A stretch of DNA of 64,000 nucleotides from Malikia sp. (GTDB lineage: Bacteria > Pseudomonadota > Gammaproteobacteria > Burkholderiales > Burkholderiaceae_C), in assembly GCF_028687635.1 (NCBI RefSeq), contig NZ_JAQTZS010000006.1:90295-154294 (forward strand), given 5' to 3'. Within the stretch, counting starts at the first letter, position 1. Each line of letters begins with the position of its first letter. Of the stretch, positions 63,274 through 64,000 are shown piece after piece. Under the pieces are notes generated by a model. It was not told where the DNA came from. It saw nothing but the letters and a program-made list of their open reading frames with translations, and searched no databases. The translations under genes were made by a program, and so were the position numbers.

Positions 63274-64000
63274 ACAGCGCGGAGGGGCATGGCGCCTGAC
63301 TCCGTCGCTTCGGTGGGTTCCTGCTTCGCCGAGGCGGCACGCCTGGCCCTCGCGGGCCTGGCCTGACTGACTGCCTCTCCACAGGCTGCAACGCGGTGTC
63401 CCCGCGCCAGTATGTTCATCGCGCCGACCACATCGGCGTTTTCCTCGTAACCGCATTGCATGCACGCGAATTTCGCTTGCGTCAGTCGGTTGTCCGCCGA
63501 CACATGACCGCAAACCGGACAGGTCCGGCTCGTGTTCTGCGGTAGCACGGCGATCAGCAGGCCCCCATTCCAGGCCAGCTTGTAGTCGAGCTGGCGGCGG
63601 AACTCGAACCAGCCCTGGTCGAGGATGGCCTTGTTCAGTCCCGACTTGGCCCGAACGCTCTTGCCCGGCTGCTCGGTGCTGCCGGCCGCCGACTTGCTCA
63701 TGTTGCGTACCTGCAAGTCCTCGATGCACACCATCGCGTGGTTCTGGCTGATGACGCTCGTGGCTTGGTGCAGGTAGTCGCGTCGGACGTTGCCGATGCG
63801 GGCATGCAGACGCTGGACTCGGGCCTTGGCTTTCTTCCAGTTCTGGCTGAATTTCACCTTGCGGCTCATCGCACGCTGGTGGCGGCGCAAGCGCGCCTCG
63901 TGCTTCTTGAAACTGTTGAGCGGCGCCAGATGGCTGCCGTCGCTTATCGTGGCAAAGCGGGTGATTCCCACGTCGATGCCGATGGCGCTGCTGGCCTTCG
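63255..64000 (-). CDS. tnpB: TnpB RNA-guided nuclease, canonical type, N-terminus outside the window
   Basis: The frame is open to the right edge; 248 residues visible. Ruv[12 protein letters not shown] at the edge supplies the catalytic Asp, Ruv[18 protein letters not shown] the Glu, the zinc ribbon is CPVCGHV...CMQCGY, and Ruv[15 protein letters not shown] the last Asp. All catalytic residues are intact. It ends GIPCL inside the terminal hairpin, as does TnpB 1, although the two proteins are otherwise distant. It disrupts a type I RM gene. Confidence 0.9.
   Translation of the reverse strand, partial: KASSAIGIDVGITRFATISDGSHLAPLNSFKKHEARLRRHQRAMSRKVKFSQNWKKAKARVQRLHARIGNVRRDYLHQATSVISQNHAMVCIEDLQVRNMSKSAAGSTEQPGKSVRAKSGLNKAILDQGWFEFRRQLDYKLAWNGGLLIAVLPQNTSRTCPVCGHVSADNRLTQAKFACMQCGYEENADVVGAMNILARGHRVAACGEAVSQARPARARRAASAKQEPTEATESGAMPLRAVGIPCL

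Larger units (their letters stand above)
63238..64000 (-). mobile_element. Second TnpB element, running off the right edge
   Basis: Right end at 63238 (TTGACATCCTCCCC...), same first 18 bases and hairpin as at 53781. It holds a tnpB reading leftward and interrupts hsdM. The left end is outside the window, so presence of tnpA is unknown. Confidence 0.85.

Noticed and set aside
1..64000. CRISPR array, rRNA or tRNA genes
   Set aside because: No regularly spaced repeats and no cloverleaf or rRNA-like sequence was noticed by reading; a covariance-model scan would be needed to exclude a tRNA completely.

Overview
The window is high-GC DNA with tightly packed genes from a betaproteobacterium, most likely in the order Burkholderiales. 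I infer this from the core blocks trxA-rho-rpmE2 and yhbY / rlmE-ftsH-folP-glmM, from the pst-phoU-phoB-phoR locus, and from a polyhydroxyalkanoate-linked acyl-CoA cluster. No rRNA, tRNA or CRISPR array was seen. Genus cannot be fixed from the sequence alone.

Layout. 1-6168 (all minus) is a defence operon: a type I restriction-modification set (hsdM, hsdS, start of hsdR) with a two-gene Septu-like (PtuAB-type) ATPase + HNH nuclease pair inserted between hsdM and hsdS. All four junctions are overlapping or nearly touching, and a run of ten G lies between hsdS and hsdR. 6498-25478 is mostly core: a chemoreceptor, a PPK2, pyrD, rpiA, a rhombosortase whose 3' end overlaps that of its probable GlyGly-CTERM protease substrate, prlC, yhbY, rlmE, ftsH, folP, glmM, an ArsC-like protein, a second PPK2, an orphan ParA and PhoX. 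25671-30363 holds a lipid/polyphosphate block (OlsB-like acyltransferase, LpxH-like phosphoesterase, ppk1, sixA). 30965-38757 is an acyl-phosphate/acyl-CoA operon (MaoC-Pta, ackA, DUF3141, CoA-transferase, fabI). 39385-49043 holds a porin, ppx and pstSCAB-phoUBR. 49033-52918 has a membrane glycosyltransferase-like protein, rpmE2, rho and trxA. 53518-64000 is accessory: two TnpB (IS200/IS605-type) elements, azlCD, a CorA-like transporter, a secreted phosphoesterase, a Spy-like protein, an oxidoreductase-patatin fusion, a DHH phosphoesterase and a second hsdM cut by the second TnpB element.

Main themes. (1) Phosphate and polyphosphate: three polyphosphate kinases, an exopolyphosphatase, PhoX, ornithine-lipid-type synthesis and the Pst/PhoBR sensor lie within about 40 kb. 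Two-repeat Pho-box-like sites (11-bp period) can be read upstream of pstS, ppk1, the olsB-like gene and the porin, which suggests one local PhoB regulon. (2) Defence and mobile DNA at both ends: a compound type I RM / Septu-like operon on the left, and on the right a broken second type I RM gene plus TnpB elements with near-identical right ends but very different proteins, one with a displaced catalytic glutamate and a small overlapping ribbon-helix-helix gene.
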